The notes beneath the pieces were generated by a model. The model saw nothing but the letters and a program-made list of their open reading frames with translations, did not search any database and was not told the origin of the DNA. Of a stretch of 64,000 bases of DNA, positions 35,428 to 44,475 are shown piece after piece. The stretch is taken from assembly GCF_006717075.1 (NCBI RefSeq), contig NZ_VFQC01000001.1:1-64000 (forward strand). Direction: 5' to 3'. Each line of letters opens with the position of its first letter. Position 1 is the first letter of the stretch. The DNA is from Haloactinospora alba. Its GTDB lineage: Bacteria > Actinomycetota > Actinomycetes > Streptosporangiales > Streptosporangiaceae. A program made the position numbers and the translations under genes.

Positions 35428-38400
35428 ATGGCGGAGCGCTACGGCGGCGACCACGTGGACTTCAGAAACGGCACGTTCCACGGTCCGGTTGTCGGTGTCC
35501 AGCACGTCTACGGTTCCGGCATGGCTCCGGAACGCAGCCCGCTCGGCATACCCCTGGGCGATCTCTCCGACCACCACGCGCTGCAGTTCGAGGTGCACGA
35601 GGCACTCGACACCGGAAGCGGGGAGGACTCCTCCCCGCTTCCGCCCTACCTGTACCGGCCGCGTGTCGACGACCGCCTGCGCGCCGCCGTGTCCGGGGCG
35701 TCCCGGACCAGCCGGATGGTGATGGTGGTCGGCCGCTCCTCCACCGGGAAGACCCGCGCGTGCTGGGAGGCGCTGCACGCCGCCCTGCCTCCCGACTGGC
35801 GCATGTGGCACCCGCTGACCCCGGACCGCCCCGGCGCGGTGGTCGAGGCGCTGAGGGAGGGGCGGGTGCGTCCGCATACCGCCATCTGGCTCAACGAGGC
35901 CCAGATGTACCTGCGGCCCGGGGAACGGGGCGGGGTCGCCGAGGCGCTGCAGGAGCTGCTCGCCGATCCGGCGCGCGGCCCGGTGCTGGTACTGGGCTCC
36001 CTGTGGCCCCAGTACTGGGCGGAACTGACCGGGAACCGGCGCTCCCCGGTCGGCACACTGCTGGAGAAGGCCGAGGACATCCGGATGCCGGACGCCTTCA
36101 CCGGCGACGAGCTGCGGGCCAACGAGGACCTGGTGGCCTCGGACCTGCGGCTGCGGCGCGCCGCAGCCTACGCATCGGAACGGCGCCTCACCCAGACCCT
36201 CGCCGGCGCACCGGAGCTGCTGCGCCGCTACGAGCACGCGAGCCCTGCAGCGCGGGCGGTGCTGGAGGCCGCCATGGACGCCCACCGGCTCGGCGACGTC
36301 TACCTGCCACTGCCGCGCGGTTTCCTGCGCGAGGCCGCCATGGGATACCTGTCGAACGAGGACCGCGCGGCGTTGGACAAGGGCTGGTTCGACACCGTGG
36401 CGGCCGAGCTCGGAGAGCCCCTGGACGGGATACCCGGCCCCCTGACGAGAGCGCGGAAGAGGCCGTACCAGGAGGATCCCAGCTACGAACTCGCCGACTA
36501 CCTGAAACAGCACGGGCGCGAGACGCGCGGCTGGATCTGCCCGCCCGCCTCCCTCTGGGAGGCGGCCTGCTCCGAGAACCTCTACATCCCGGGGAAGGAG
36601 ACGTTCGCGCGTGCCGCGCAGGACCGGCTCCGGTACGCGCACGCCGAGGCCCTGCACCGCGCGCAGAACGATCCGGCGGGCCTGGTTCAGGCGTCGGCAT
36701 TGCGGTTGCGGGCGGGAGACCGTTCGGAGGCGGAACAGCTCGCTGCGGACGCGGCGGTCCAAGGCCGCACCGCAGCGCTGTGGGAGCTGGCCCGTACCGA
36801 GCTCGACGGCGACCGCACCGCCGCGCGTCGGGCCTACCTGCGCGTCGCGGAACTCGACGACCCGTCCAAACTCGCTGACGAGGCAGCCACCCGCAACACC
36901 GGGGAGGAGCGGGCGCAGTTGATCGACCTCCTGGGGGAGAACGGCGGCGTGGGGGCGCTGCTGCACTGCGCGGATCGGCTCAAGCGCCGAGGCGACTGGG
37001 ACAACGTCCGGCGGTGCTACGGCTATGTCGCCGCGTCCGGGGACAGACTGGCCAGGGACACCGAGTGGGAACGAGCACAGTGGGAGGACCAGCAGCGCCG
37101 AGCGTGTGAGGCCGCCTCCATGGGTGACACCGCGGAGCTGAAGCACCTGCTGGAACAGCGCTTCGACACCGGGTGCCCGGACGCCTTCCTCGAACTGGCC
37201 CGGGAAGCGGTGGCCTCCGGCGCCGCGACCGTGCTCACGAGGTGGATATCCCCGGTATGGAACCCGAACGCCCGCGAAGCGAGGGGGACACCTGTCGGTT
37301 CCGGGATCCTCGACGTCGCCGCCGAGTCGGGTGACAACGCCTTCCTGGACGATGTCGCCCTCCAACTGACACGCCAGGAAGAGTGGGAGCAGGCCGTGCG
37401 CTTCGCCCTCCGCGCCCTCGCGGAGGGCGGCGGCGTTACTGGCGGGCCCAGGGTCGTCATGGCCGTGGAGAGACTGGTGCTGGCGGGGCGGATCGACGAG
37501 GCGGAGCGGGTCTGCCGTCAGGGAGGCGGGGAACTCGCGGCGTGGCTGGTGCGGATACACCTGCGCAGAGGTGACTGGGACAGGGCCGAGGAGGAGGTGT
37601 TCGCGCGGACCAGTGAGCGGGGCGCGGCCACGCTGGAGAAGGAGGGGGCGGCCCGGATACTCATCCGCCGGAGGCAGCGGATGGGGGAACGGGCGGAGGC
37701 CGAACGGCTGCTGCGTTCCCTCGCCGGGACCGACGCCGGATCTGTCCCCGCGTCCCACGAGCTGGCCCGGATGCTGTACCGGGACGGGCGCACGGCGGAA
37801 GCGGTTCCCCTGCTCACACCCGACCTCGGCAGCCCGGACGTCCACACCTGGATGAGCCGTGTCCTGCTGCGCGACGACGGAACGGAACGGGTCGCCCGCT
37901 GCCTGGCGGCGGAGTCGGACGGGGACGACCTCGGCCGGGTGTTCGTCCTCCTGTTCACAACCGGCTGGTTCGCCGAACTCGCCGGGGACCCGCAGCGGTC
38001 CGCGACGATCCACCGGTACGCCTTCGGCCTGGGGGAGGAAGCCGCCGCTGCCGGACTGGAGGAACTGGTGTGCGGTGCTCCTCCGGAGGGGGACGGCACG
38101 CGCGGGGGCATCGACGCGGAGACGGCCGACGTCCTGAGGGAGATGGGCCGGCTCGCCGAACTCGCGGGGGAGGACGAGAGAGCGCTGCGCCTTTACCAGC
38201 GGCTGAGCGGCCACGGGTATCCGGTCCCCGATGTCCCCATGGGCGACGTGCTGCCGGCGTACCACCCTTGCGACGCCATGGAGGAGGAACTGCTCGGCAA
38301 GAGAAGAGCGGAACTCACCCCCGAGGAGTCGGAACGCGTGCGGCAGGCTGAAGGAGAGGACACTGACGCCGTCCGCCTCGCCGGAACGCTGGTCTGGGCG

Positions 38401-38556
38401 GGGGTCCTGTTCTACGAGAACGGCAGACCCGGCAACGCCGAGGTCCTCCTCGACCGGGCGCTGCGCCTCGGCGGACCCCGCGCGGTACCGCACCTGGCGC
38501 GTGCGCGCCTGGCTCCGCCACGAGACCTCCCAGGGCCGCACCCGCCAATCCCGTGA
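35428..38556 (+). CDS. Large P-loop NTPase with helical repeats and N-terminal shared motif
   Basis: 1042 residues from the ATG at 35428. Residues 6-23 (GGDHVDFRNGTFHGPVVG) repeat the C-terminal motif of the neighbouring small protein. A STAND-like NTPase follows with Walker A GRSSTGKT (about 102-109) and Walker B AIWLNEAQ (about 152-159), then VLVLGSLWPQYW. The remainder is TPR/Sel1-like helical repeats with recurring GDWDN, as in a family of uncharacterised Streptomyces repeat ATPases. The last 17 or so residues (PPRDLPGPHPPIP) look out of frame; the repeats appear to continue in the next frame (38501-39862). One longer protein of about 1475 residues is likely. Confidence 0.75.
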   Translation: MAERYGGDHVDFRNGTFHGPVVGVQHVYGSGMAPERSPLGIPLGDLSDHHALQFEVHEALDTGSGEDSSPLPPYLYRPRVDDRLRAAVSGASRTSRMVMVVGRSSTGKTRACWEALHAALPPDWRMWHPLTPDRPGAVVEALREGRVRPHTAIWLNEAQMYLRPGERGGVAEALQELLADPARGPVLVLGSLWPQYWAELTGNRRSPVGTLLEKAEDIRMPDAFTGDELRANEDLVASDLRLRRAAAYASERRLTQTLAGAPELLRRYEHASPAARAVLEAAMDAHRLGDVYLPLPRGFLREAAMGYLSNEDRAALDKGWFDTVAAELGEPLDGIPGPLTRARKRPYQEDPSYELADYLKQHGRETRGWICPPASLWEAACSENLYIPGKETFARAAQDRLRYAHAEALHRAQNDPAGLVQASALRLRAGDRSEAEQLAADAAVQGRTAALWELARTELDGDRTAARRAYLRVAELDDPSKLADEAATRNTGEERAQLIDLLGENGGVGALLHCADRLKRRGDWDNVRRCYGYVAASGDRLARDTEWERAQWEDQQRRACEAASMGDTAELKHLLEQRFDTGCPDAFLELAREAVASGAATVLTRWISPVWNPNAREARGTPVGSGILDVAAESGDNAFLDDVALQLTRQEEWEQAVRFALRALAEGGGVTGGPRVVMAVERLVLAGRIDEAERVCRQGGGELAAWLVRIHLRRGDWDRAEEEVFARTSERGAATLEKEGAARILIRRRQRMGERAEAERLLRSLAGTDAGSVPASHELARMLYRDGRTAEAVPLLTPDLGSPDVHTWMSRVLLRDDGTERVARCLAAESDGDDLGRVFVLLFTTGWFAELAGDPQRSATIHRYAFGLGEEAAAAGLEELVCGAPPEGDGTRGGIDAETADVLREMGRLAELAGEDERALRLYQRLSGHGYPVPDVPMGDVLPAYHPCDAMEEELLGKRRAELTPEESERVRQAEGEDTDAVRLAGTLVWAGVLFYENGRPGNAEVLLDRALRLGGPRAVPHLARARLAPPRDLPGPHPPIP

Positions 38557-39862
38557 TTCGACCGGGTTTTCCACTCTGACCGGCCTGGGGGCACGGGCGG
38601 AGGAACGGACGGTTCGGGAGAGCGTCGTCAGTATCCGCCCCGTACTCGCGAGGGACGCGGCCCTGCGGGTAGCCGCCGACATGGTCCGTTCCGGGGAGGC
38701 AGCACTCGCGGATGAGGCACTGGGGGCCGCCCACGGCGAGCGTCTCCACCTCGGTTCGGACACCAAGTACCTCGGTATCGACCCGCCCCCGGTCGAGGAG
38801 CTCGTGCACGAGGGTGACCGGGAGGGTGCCGAGGCGGCCGCGGAGCTGCTGCACGAACTCGGCTACTTCATGGACCTCGACAGGGCCGCTCAGCGTCTCG
38901 AAGCCGAGGGTGACTGGGACAACGCGGCGCTGCTGTACCGGCTGTCCGCCCATACCACCTCAGAGGACGAGGAACGTCTCGCGGCCGCCAGGGCCGCCGC
39001 CGAGGCTGCGGGGGAGAACGGCGGCCGACTTCCTCCAACCCCTCCGCCGGCCGGGGGCCTTCGGACGCACGTACTGCGCAGCGAACGCGCGGGAGAGTTC
39101 GGCGAGGCCGAACGGTTGGCGCGGCTGGCCGCCGACGCCGGGCACGGCGAGGTGCTGGAGGAGTACGCGCGTCGACGCGTGGACGAAGGATCGTCTACTG
39201 AACACTGGAACCGCATCCTCAACCACGGGCTCGATACCGATGGTCGGGAAGCCGACCCCTGGTGCCCCCAGCGCGGCCCGCGCGGCGACCTGCGCCCCTC
39301 GCCGCGCCTCGACTCCGCAGGACGCAGGTTCGTTTCCGCGCCGGAGGCGTCCCTCCCCGGCAGGATCACGGGAGCTCGCCCTCCGCTGTCTCCCGCCGGA
39401 GCACCGCTGGCGTGGAGCTTCATCGGGGGCATGCTCCTGTACACGCTGGCCGACCCGGCGGCGTCGGTGTACGTCGACGCCATGGGAACCGCAGGGATCG
39501 TGCTCAGCATCCTCCTCCTGCCGGTGCTGACCGCACAGGCGCGCGGGAAATGGCGTCTCAGGTGGAGCGGCGCGACCCTGCTCCTGCTGTACGGCTGGTT
39601 CTGGAGCCCCGCCATGATCGCCGTCCAGGTGTCTCCCGCATCGGAAGGGGGATCCTGGACGCGGCGCGTCATAGCCGTACTGACGCTGCCGTTCTCCGGT
39701 GTCGCCCTCTCGCTCGTCCAGTGCCTGCACGGTCCGTTGGGTACCCCCGCTGCGGTGGCTGTGGGATGCGCCACCGTGCTGGTCGCTCTCGCCGCAGCGC
39801 GTGTTCGCGAACGCGACAACCACCGGGACTATCTCCTCTCCCTCCGGGAGGACACCATGTGA
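38501..39862 (+). CDS. Helical-repeat protein with C-terminal membrane helices, probable continuation of the NTPase
   Basis: 453 residues if started at the GTG at 38501, which overlaps the NTPase end by 56 bases and has no Shine-Dalgarno sequence. The sequence begins RAWLRHETSQGRTRQSRD and continues with the same repeat type (EGDWDNAALLYRLSAHT). The C-terminal 150 residues contain four hydrophobic helices (LAWSFIGGMLLYTLADPA, GIVLSILLLPVLTAQ, SGATLLLLYGWFWSPAMIAV, AAVAVGCATVLVALAAARV). I think a one-base indel near 38505 split one gene, which would make the NTPase membrane-attached at its C-terminus. A separate coupled gene is the alternative. Confidence 0.6.
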   Translation: MRAWLRHETSQGRTRQSRDSTGFSTLTGLGARAEERTVRESVVSIRPVLARDAALRVAADMVRSGEAALADEALGAAHGERLHLGSDTKYLGIDPPPVEELVHEGDREGAEAAAELLHELGYFMDLDRAAQRLEAEGDWDNAALLYRLSAHTTSEDEERLAAARAAAEAAGENGGRLPPTPPPAGGLRTHVLRSERAGEFGEAERLARLAADAGHGEVLEEYARRRVDEGSSTEHWNRILNHGLDTDGREADPWCPQRGPRGDLRPSPRLDSAGRRFVSAPEASLPGRITGARPPLSPAGAPLAWSFIGGMLLYTLADPAASVYVDAMGTAGIVLSILLLPVLTAQARGKWRLRWSGATLLLLYGWFWSPAMIAVQVSPASEGGSWTRRVIAVLTLPFSGVALSLVQCLHGPLGTPAAVAVGCATVLVALAAARVRERDNHRDYLLSLREDTM

Positions 39863-39923
39863 GGGAATGGGGAGGGAGCCGCTCCCGGACCGAGCCGCGC
39901 CACCACCCCTCGCCGTCCGGTGG

Positions 39924-40607
39924 TCACTTCGCCACGGCGTCGTACTCCGCCTCCTCGTCCTCGAAGGTGTGCAGGAGCAGGTCCTGGTCATTGGACAGGC
40001 GGGCCGTGTGCAGGACTCCCGGGTCGGGGGTCCAGGCCCGGCACTCCACCCGGTCCTCGGGGTCGTCCGGGTCCAGGAGAGCGGTCTCGTCCATGTCGCA
40101 CGCTGCGTAGGGAGCCCGGGTCTCCACCCGGTAGTGCTCCTCGACCACGTCCCGCGTGACCGGCAGCGGGGTGAGCTCTAGGTCGTACTTGAACATGACG
40201 TCGCTGACCTCGGTGATCTCCAGCTCGGCCGTGAGCTCGTCCCCGCGGTAGGTGACCGTGCAGGTCACCGTCTCCCCGGCCTCCCGCTGGGCGGGAGGGC
40301 ACTCGGCGGAGGCGTTCTCGTCGACCACACCGCCGGACTCGGACGCGGCCTCGATCCCCGCGAAGGCCAACCGCTCACGCAGCGGCGCCACGCCGTCGGG
40401 GTCGTTCGGGATGTCCGACCTGTACACCCGGGACTTGGAGTCCGGTATCGGCTCCTTGGTGAACTCGTCCACGTCCACCTCGACCGGTCCGGAGTCCTCC
40501 TCGGCGCTGCTCCCGCCGGAGCCGCCGCACGCCGCGGCCCCCGCCAACCCGAGCGCGCACACGGACGCGAGCAGTGGACGTCCGGGCCGGACACAACCGT
40601 GTCGCAT
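39924..40607 (-). CDS. Hypothetical lipoprotein
   Basis: 227 residues. Signal peptide ending in lipobox AGAAACGGS, then an acidic, Ser-rich stretch and a soluble domain with two cysteine pairs (SAECPP, TVTCTV, AACDMDE, VECRAW). The segment TVTCTVTYRGDELTAELEIT recalls DUF4333-like lipoproteins of actinobacteria, which have a Cys-containing beta domain. No close functional neighbour; it ends convergent with the NTPase genes. Confidence 0.65.
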   Translation of the reverse strand: MRHGCVRPGRPLLASVCALGLAGAAACGGSGGSSAEEDSGPVEVDVDEFTKEPIPDSKSRVYRSDIPNDPDGVAPLRERLAFAGIEAASESGGVVDENASAECPPAQREAGETVTCTVTYRGDELTAELEITEVSDVMFKYDLELTPLPVTRDVVEEHYRVETRAPYAACDMDETALLDPDDPEDRVECRAWTPDPGVLHTARLSNDQDLLLHTFEDEEAEYDAVAK

Positions 40608-40704
40608 CGTCGACCTTCCAGGGAAAAGGGGGGATGGATGGCAGGGGAGAGGGCGGTAGCACGGACCCGCCCCACTCCTGGTACGGACAGCGGCGGTTTG
40701 TGGT

Positions 40705-41007
40705 TCACCGGTCCGCGCGCGGGAACCACCCCGCGACCGTCCGGCGCGCCACCCGCCGCCAGCGGGACGCGGGCAGCTCGGGAAGCGCCGCCAACCGCTC
40801 CGCGTAACCGCCGGAACCATGCGAGGACGCAGCGGGGGCGGCGGAGGCGGCACCGGTGTCCTGGGTCCCGCCCGCACCGGTGCCGGGAGGGGCGCCACCC
40901 TCCAGGAACGCCTGGGCGGCGTCGTCGGACGCCACCAGTCGCGGCCGGTCAGCCGCAGCCCCAGCGGCCTCCCGGTCGCGCGGCCGGCCCGGCGCGGTTC
41001 CCATCAT
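40705..41007 (-). CDS. Hypothetical protein at the end of the T7SS gene run
   Basis: 100 residues from MMGTAPGRPRD (GGGAGG upstream; ATG at 41007 or 41004). Low-complexity Ala/Gly/Ser-rich centre, helical end (YAERLAALPELPASRWRRVA) and basic tail. It follows the ParA-like gene with a 49-base gap, on the same strand as eccD and esx genes. Function unknown. Confidence 0.5.
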   Translation of the reverse strand: MMGTAPGRPRDREAAGAAADRPRLVASDDAAQAFLEGGAPPGTGAGGTQDTGAASAAPAASSHGSGGYAERLAALPELPASRWRRVARRTVAGWFPRADR

Positions 41008-41056
41008 GTCCTCCCGAAGCAGTGAACATCCGTGTCCCGGTCCCGCCGGTGCCCGG

Positions 41057-41959
41057 TCACCCGGCGCGGCGCAACGCCTCCGCCGCCGCCCGCACCGCGG
41101 CGACACGGGTGGCATCGGCGACCAGGCGCGGGTCGAACGCCGCCGTCGCCGCCAGGTGCCGGTCGTAGCCGATCCGGACCACCGCGGCACCGCTCTCGCG
41201 CAGAATAGCGCCAGCCCCCTGGGCGTCGAACGTCGGATCCTCCTCCGGTGCCTGCTCCACCAGCACCACCACCGTCCGCGCCGGCAGGGAGCCGCTGCCG
41301 TTGGCCACCATCCAGTCGAACGCCCGCCCGATACTGACCGCTCCGTCACGGGTGGCCGGCGTCACCAGCACGTGGGCGTGCGCGCTCGCCTGGGCCGCCT
41401 GGTTGAACCCGTCGAACACGTCGGCGCCGCGGTCGATGAGCGTCACCCCGAAGAACCGTGTGAGCGGCAGCAGCGTCCGGTGGAACGTGGCCGTGGTCGT
41501 CGCCTGGTCCGAGTGGTCCGCGCGGACACTGGGCAGGGCCCACAACCGTTCCCGCGGGTGGGCCAGGTGCGGCGCCACGTCCGGGAACGACGCCAGGTCG
41601 GCCGAACCGTGGTCGAGTTCCTCCAGCGAGGACTCCGGCCGCACGCCGAGGCGCCGCGCCAGCGACTCCGAGCCCGGCGTGATGTCCATCGCCAGCACCC
41701 GGTCGTTGCGGTAGTGCGCCAGTACCGACGCCAACAGCGCGGTCACCGTGCTCTCCCCGGCACCGGTGCGGGGGCGGCTCACCACCACCCTGCGCCCGGT
41801 GGTGACGGTGCGCTGCAGCGCACCGCCGAGCTCCAGGGGCGTGCGGACCCGGTGCGGCGGCAGGAACGGTGCGGCCGCCCACCGGCCGGCACGGCGCGTG
41901 AGCGTGTCCCCGTGCCGGTTCGCCGCCGCGGCCCCGTACGGTGATGCGCCCGCGCCCAT
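41057..41959 (-). CDS. ParA/MinD-like protein of the T7SS locus, P-loop degenerate
   Basis: 300 residues. Overall MinD/ParA layout: strand plus loop VVVSRPRTGAGESTVTALLA, ALLASVLAHYRNDRVLAMD, later TLIDRGADVFDGFNQAA and HVLVTPATRDGAVSIGRAFD. The usual KGGxGKT loop reads RPRTGAGEST, so both the signature Lys and the P-loop Lys are missing. Related proteins occur in T7SS loci (EspI/MinD-like). With this loop it may no longer hydrolyse ATP. Located between eccD and a small hypothetical gene. Confidence 0.75.
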   Translation of the reverse strand: MGAGASPYGAAAANRHGDTLTRRAGRWAAAPFLPPHRVRTPLELGGALQRTVTTGRRVVVSRPRTGAGESTVTALLASVLAHYRNDRVLAMDITPGSESLARRLGVRPESSLEELDHGSADLASFPDVAPHLAHPRERLWALPSVRADHSDQATTTATFHRTLLPLTRFFGVTLIDRGADVFDGFNQAAQASAHAHVLVTPATRDGAVSIGRAFDWMVANGSGSLPARTVVVLVEQAPEEDPTFDAQGAGAILRESGAAVVRIGYDRHLAATAAFDPRLVADATRVAAVRAAAEALRRAG

Positions 41960-41998
41960 AGGGCTCCTCCCGTCTTCCCGGTCGTCTTCCCGTCGGTC

Positions 41999-43324
41999 TC
42001 AGAACGTGGCCAGCAGCCGCTGGTACGTACCGAACACGCCGATCGCCACCGGCACGATCGCCACCACCGCGACCGCTTCCACCCGGTCGGCGCCCCGACG
42101 CAGCCGCGCCCGCACGTGCGGCGGCGGGTCGACCGCGAGCACCCCCAGCGGGACGGCCAGGCACCCCAGCAGCAGGCCGCACGCCGCCCACACCCCCCAC
42201 GGGGCGTGGTCCGCGGTGGCAACCGCGAGACCGGCCACGACGGCCAGCGCCGCCGCCAGCAGCGGAGCCTTCTCCAACGTGAGCGGGAACATCCGCGAAC
42301 GGCTGCCCAGCACCACGGCGAACAGCGCCGCCAGCGCCGCCGTCCAACCGGTGAGGTCGGAGGCCAGTCCCACCCCCGTGGCTACGGCGGACACCCCCAC
42401 GGCCGTCACGGACACCACCATGCCGCGGTGCGTGTCCGCCAGGGCGGCGCGGGCGTCGCTGCTGGCCACCTCGGCTCCGTCGCTGCGCCGGTCGTCCAGT
42501 ACCGTCAACCCGGAGAACGTCAGCGCCAGCCGCAGCACCAGCCCCAGCAGCACGACACACGCCACCACACTCACGGCGGCCGCGCCGGAGAACCCCAGTC
42601 CCGCCGCGGAGGCGGCCGTCCACAGTACGGCGAGCAGGAGCGCCACCCCGCCCCCGACGAGGCCGCCCCGCCCCAGACGGGAGGTGGCACCCAACAGCAG
42701 CACCACCGCGGCGGCGACGAGCGCCGCACCGCACCACCGGCCCCACTCCGGCCACGCGTACAGGTCGGCGGCGAACCACACTGCCAGGCAGAGCACGGCC
42801 CCGCCACTGACGGACAGCGCGATCCCCAACGCGGCGCGCCAGAAGCCCCCGAGGACCGCTCCGAACGCGACCGCCAGCACGCCCAGGGCCGCCGTGGCCA
42901 CCATCCCCGGCGCGTTGCCGGTCGCGCCCCACACGACAGCGGCGAGAACCACGAGGAGCACCCCGGTCGCCGCCCCGGCGCTCCACCGGGCTGCCGCCGG
43001 TCCCCACTGGCCCGGAGCCCCGTCGAGCGCCGTCCCCACCGCCTCGGGAACCTCGTGGACGACGGGGGCGGGCAGCGGGTCGTCGCCGCGGGTCAGCCGC
43101 AGCGTCGCCCCGTCGGGGACGCCCCGGCCGGACAGCGTGGCGCCACCGTCCAGGAGGTCACCCGCGGCGGTCGTGAGGTGGAGCGGGGTCGCCGGGTTGC
43201 GGACCGGTTCGTCCAGCATGCGCAGCACGTCCGGCATCAGTGTCCCCACGGGCTCCTCGGCGGGCACGACAGCGTCGACCTTGTGCCGCTCCCCGACGAG
43301 GGTCACCCGGCTCCACGTGGTCAT
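41999..43324 (-). CDS. eccD: T7SS integral membrane protein EccD
   Basis: 441 residues. N-terminal ubiquitin-like domain (about 1-80: SRVTLVGERHKVDAVVPAEE, MPDVLRML, LSGRGVPDGATLRLT) followed by about eleven membrane helices, the standard EccD design that forms the ESX membrane channel. Start at ATG 43324. It lies between the ParA-like gene and the TNT-like membrane protein on the same strand. Confidence 0.9.
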   Translation of the reverse strand: MTTWSRVTLVGERHKVDAVVPAEEPVGTLMPDVLRMLDEPVRNPATPLHLTTAAGDLLDGGATLSGRGVPDGATLRLTRGDDPLPAPVVHEVPEAVGTALDGAPGQWGPAAARWSAGAATGVLLVVLAAVVWGATGNAPGMVATAALGVLAVAFGAVLGGFWRAALGIALSVSGGAVLCLAVWFAADLYAWPEWGRWCGAALVAAAVVLLLGATSRLGRGGLVGGGVALLLAVLWTAASAAGLGFSGAAAVSVVACVVLLGLVLRLALTFSGLTVLDDRRSDGAEVASSDARAALADTHRGMVVSVTAVGVSAVATGVGLASDLTGWTAALAALFAVVLGSRSRMFPLTLEKAPLLAAALAVVAGLAVATADHAPWGVWAACGLLLGCLAVPLGVLAVDPPPHVRARLRRGADRVEAVAVVAIVPVAIGVFGTYQRLLATF

Positions 43325-43386
43325 CGGGCCTGTCCAATCGTCTCCGTCACCCCGCGGCACCCGCGGGGGTTGTCACGTACCGGCGG

Positions 43387-44355
43387 TCAGGACGGGAGGT
43401 CCGTGGCCGCGACGCGCTCAAGGTACCCGTTGCCGACCAGCCAACGGATACTCGGCAGCTCCGGCGGCTGTGCGAACCCCTGGGCGCCGACGTCGAACCG
43501 GACCCCGTCCGGTCCGCCCTCCCGCGCCGCCACGGCGGAGGCCTCCACCTGGAACGGGAACGCCACCCGGTAACGGTGGTAGGACTCCCGCAGCGCGGAC
43601 CCCTCGGCCCCCCGCACCGCCTCGGGAAGGTCCCGCCGCGCGAGAGGCGTCCGGTCCGGGAACAGCACCGAGCCGCTCTCCTGACCGAGCGCGTCCACCA
43701 CCTGGCCGCGTTCCAGCGTCACCTGGACACCGCCGGCGCGGCCGTCAAGCCTGTCCCGCACGGTGGAGGTGAGTTCGGAGGTGAGCTCGTCGGCCTCCCG
43801 CTCCTCGTCCGCACCGAGCGGCTGCGGGTCGGACACCGCCGAGGCCAGCTCCTGGTACAGCCACCGGCACGCCTCGTCCTCCGTAGCGAACTCCGGACCG
43901 GTGCGGCCCTGGTCGAACTCGATGATGCCGGCCGAGTAGCCGTCCGCACCCTCCTCGGTAACGAGGTAGTAGCTGGACACCTCCTCCGGGCTGGGACGCT
44001 CGTCCCCGGGAAGCACGTACAGGTCCGGCGGGACCCGGGCGTGGCCCAGCTCCTCGCGCAGCATCGGGAACGTCACCTCGGAGCCCACCCAGTCGGCCGG
44101 CAGCGGCGCCGACGTCGCCTCCGGGCTGGCCTGCTGCTCCTGCTGGTCCCGCCCGTCCAGCTGGGTCTGCACGAACGACCAGCCGACCGTGCCGGCGCAG
44201 ACGGCCGCGGATACGCACACGCTGATCACGACCTTGCCGAGGTTCTCGTCCAGGCGCCGCCGGGAACGTTGCGGGCCGAAGAACACCGCCTCCCGGAGCC
44301 GTTTGCGACGCACCGCCGTCGACTCCAGCAGCTGGCTGTCGTAGTCGCGTGCCAT
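43387..44355 (-). CDS. Membrane-anchored protein with TNT-like C-terminal domain in the T7SS locus
   Basis: 322 residues. Basic N-terminus (RRKRLREAVFFGPQRSRRR), one membrane helix at about 40-60 (VVISVCVSAAVCAGTVGWSF), an acidic extracellular part, and a C-terminal segment SYHRYRVAFPFQVEASAVAA with FDVGAQGFAQPP and IRWLVGNGYLERV. That end resembles the TNT NAD-glycohydrolase fold (YxRYxV...G...GYLE), seen at domain level only; catalytic residues are not verified. EccB has the same one-helix topology but a different C-terminus. It may be a substitute structural subunit or a tethered effector. Confidence 0.6.
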   Translation of the reverse strand: MARDYDSQLLESTAVRRKRLREAVFFGPQRSRRRLDENLGKVVISVCVSAAVCAGTVGWSFVQTQLDGRDQQEQQASPEATSAPLPADWVGSEVTFPMLREELGHARVPPDLYVLPGDERPSPEEVSSYYLVTEEGADGYSAGIIEFDQGRTGPEFATEDEACRWLYQELASAVSDPQPLGADEEREADELTSELTSTVRDRLDGRAGGVQVTLERGQVVDALGQESGSVLFPDRTPLARRDLPEAVRGAEGSALRESYHRYRVAFPFQVEASAVAAREGGPDGVRFDVGAQGFAQPPELPSIRWLVGNGYLERVAATDLPS

Positions 44356-44412
44356 GGCGGGTGTCCTTCGGGCCTGGTGGATGGTGGTCCTGCCGGGGGC
44401 CGACCGCACGGA

Positions 44413-44444
44413 ACGGGAGGGGCCGCCCCCGCGGCCCCTCCCGT
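44413..44444. terminator. 14-bp perfect hairpin between the esx genes and the TNT-like gene
   Basis: ACGGGAGGGGCCGC with GCGGCCCCTCCCGT and a CCCC loop. It sits 32 bases after the stop of the 101-residue WXG100 gene and 58 bases before the TNT-like start (minus strand). Without a U-tract it may be a partial terminator or an mRNA stabiliser that keeps esx levels above those of downstream genes. Confidence 0.6.
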
Positions 44445-44475
44445 GGTCGGGTCGGATGGTTCGCCTGGGGCGGGG

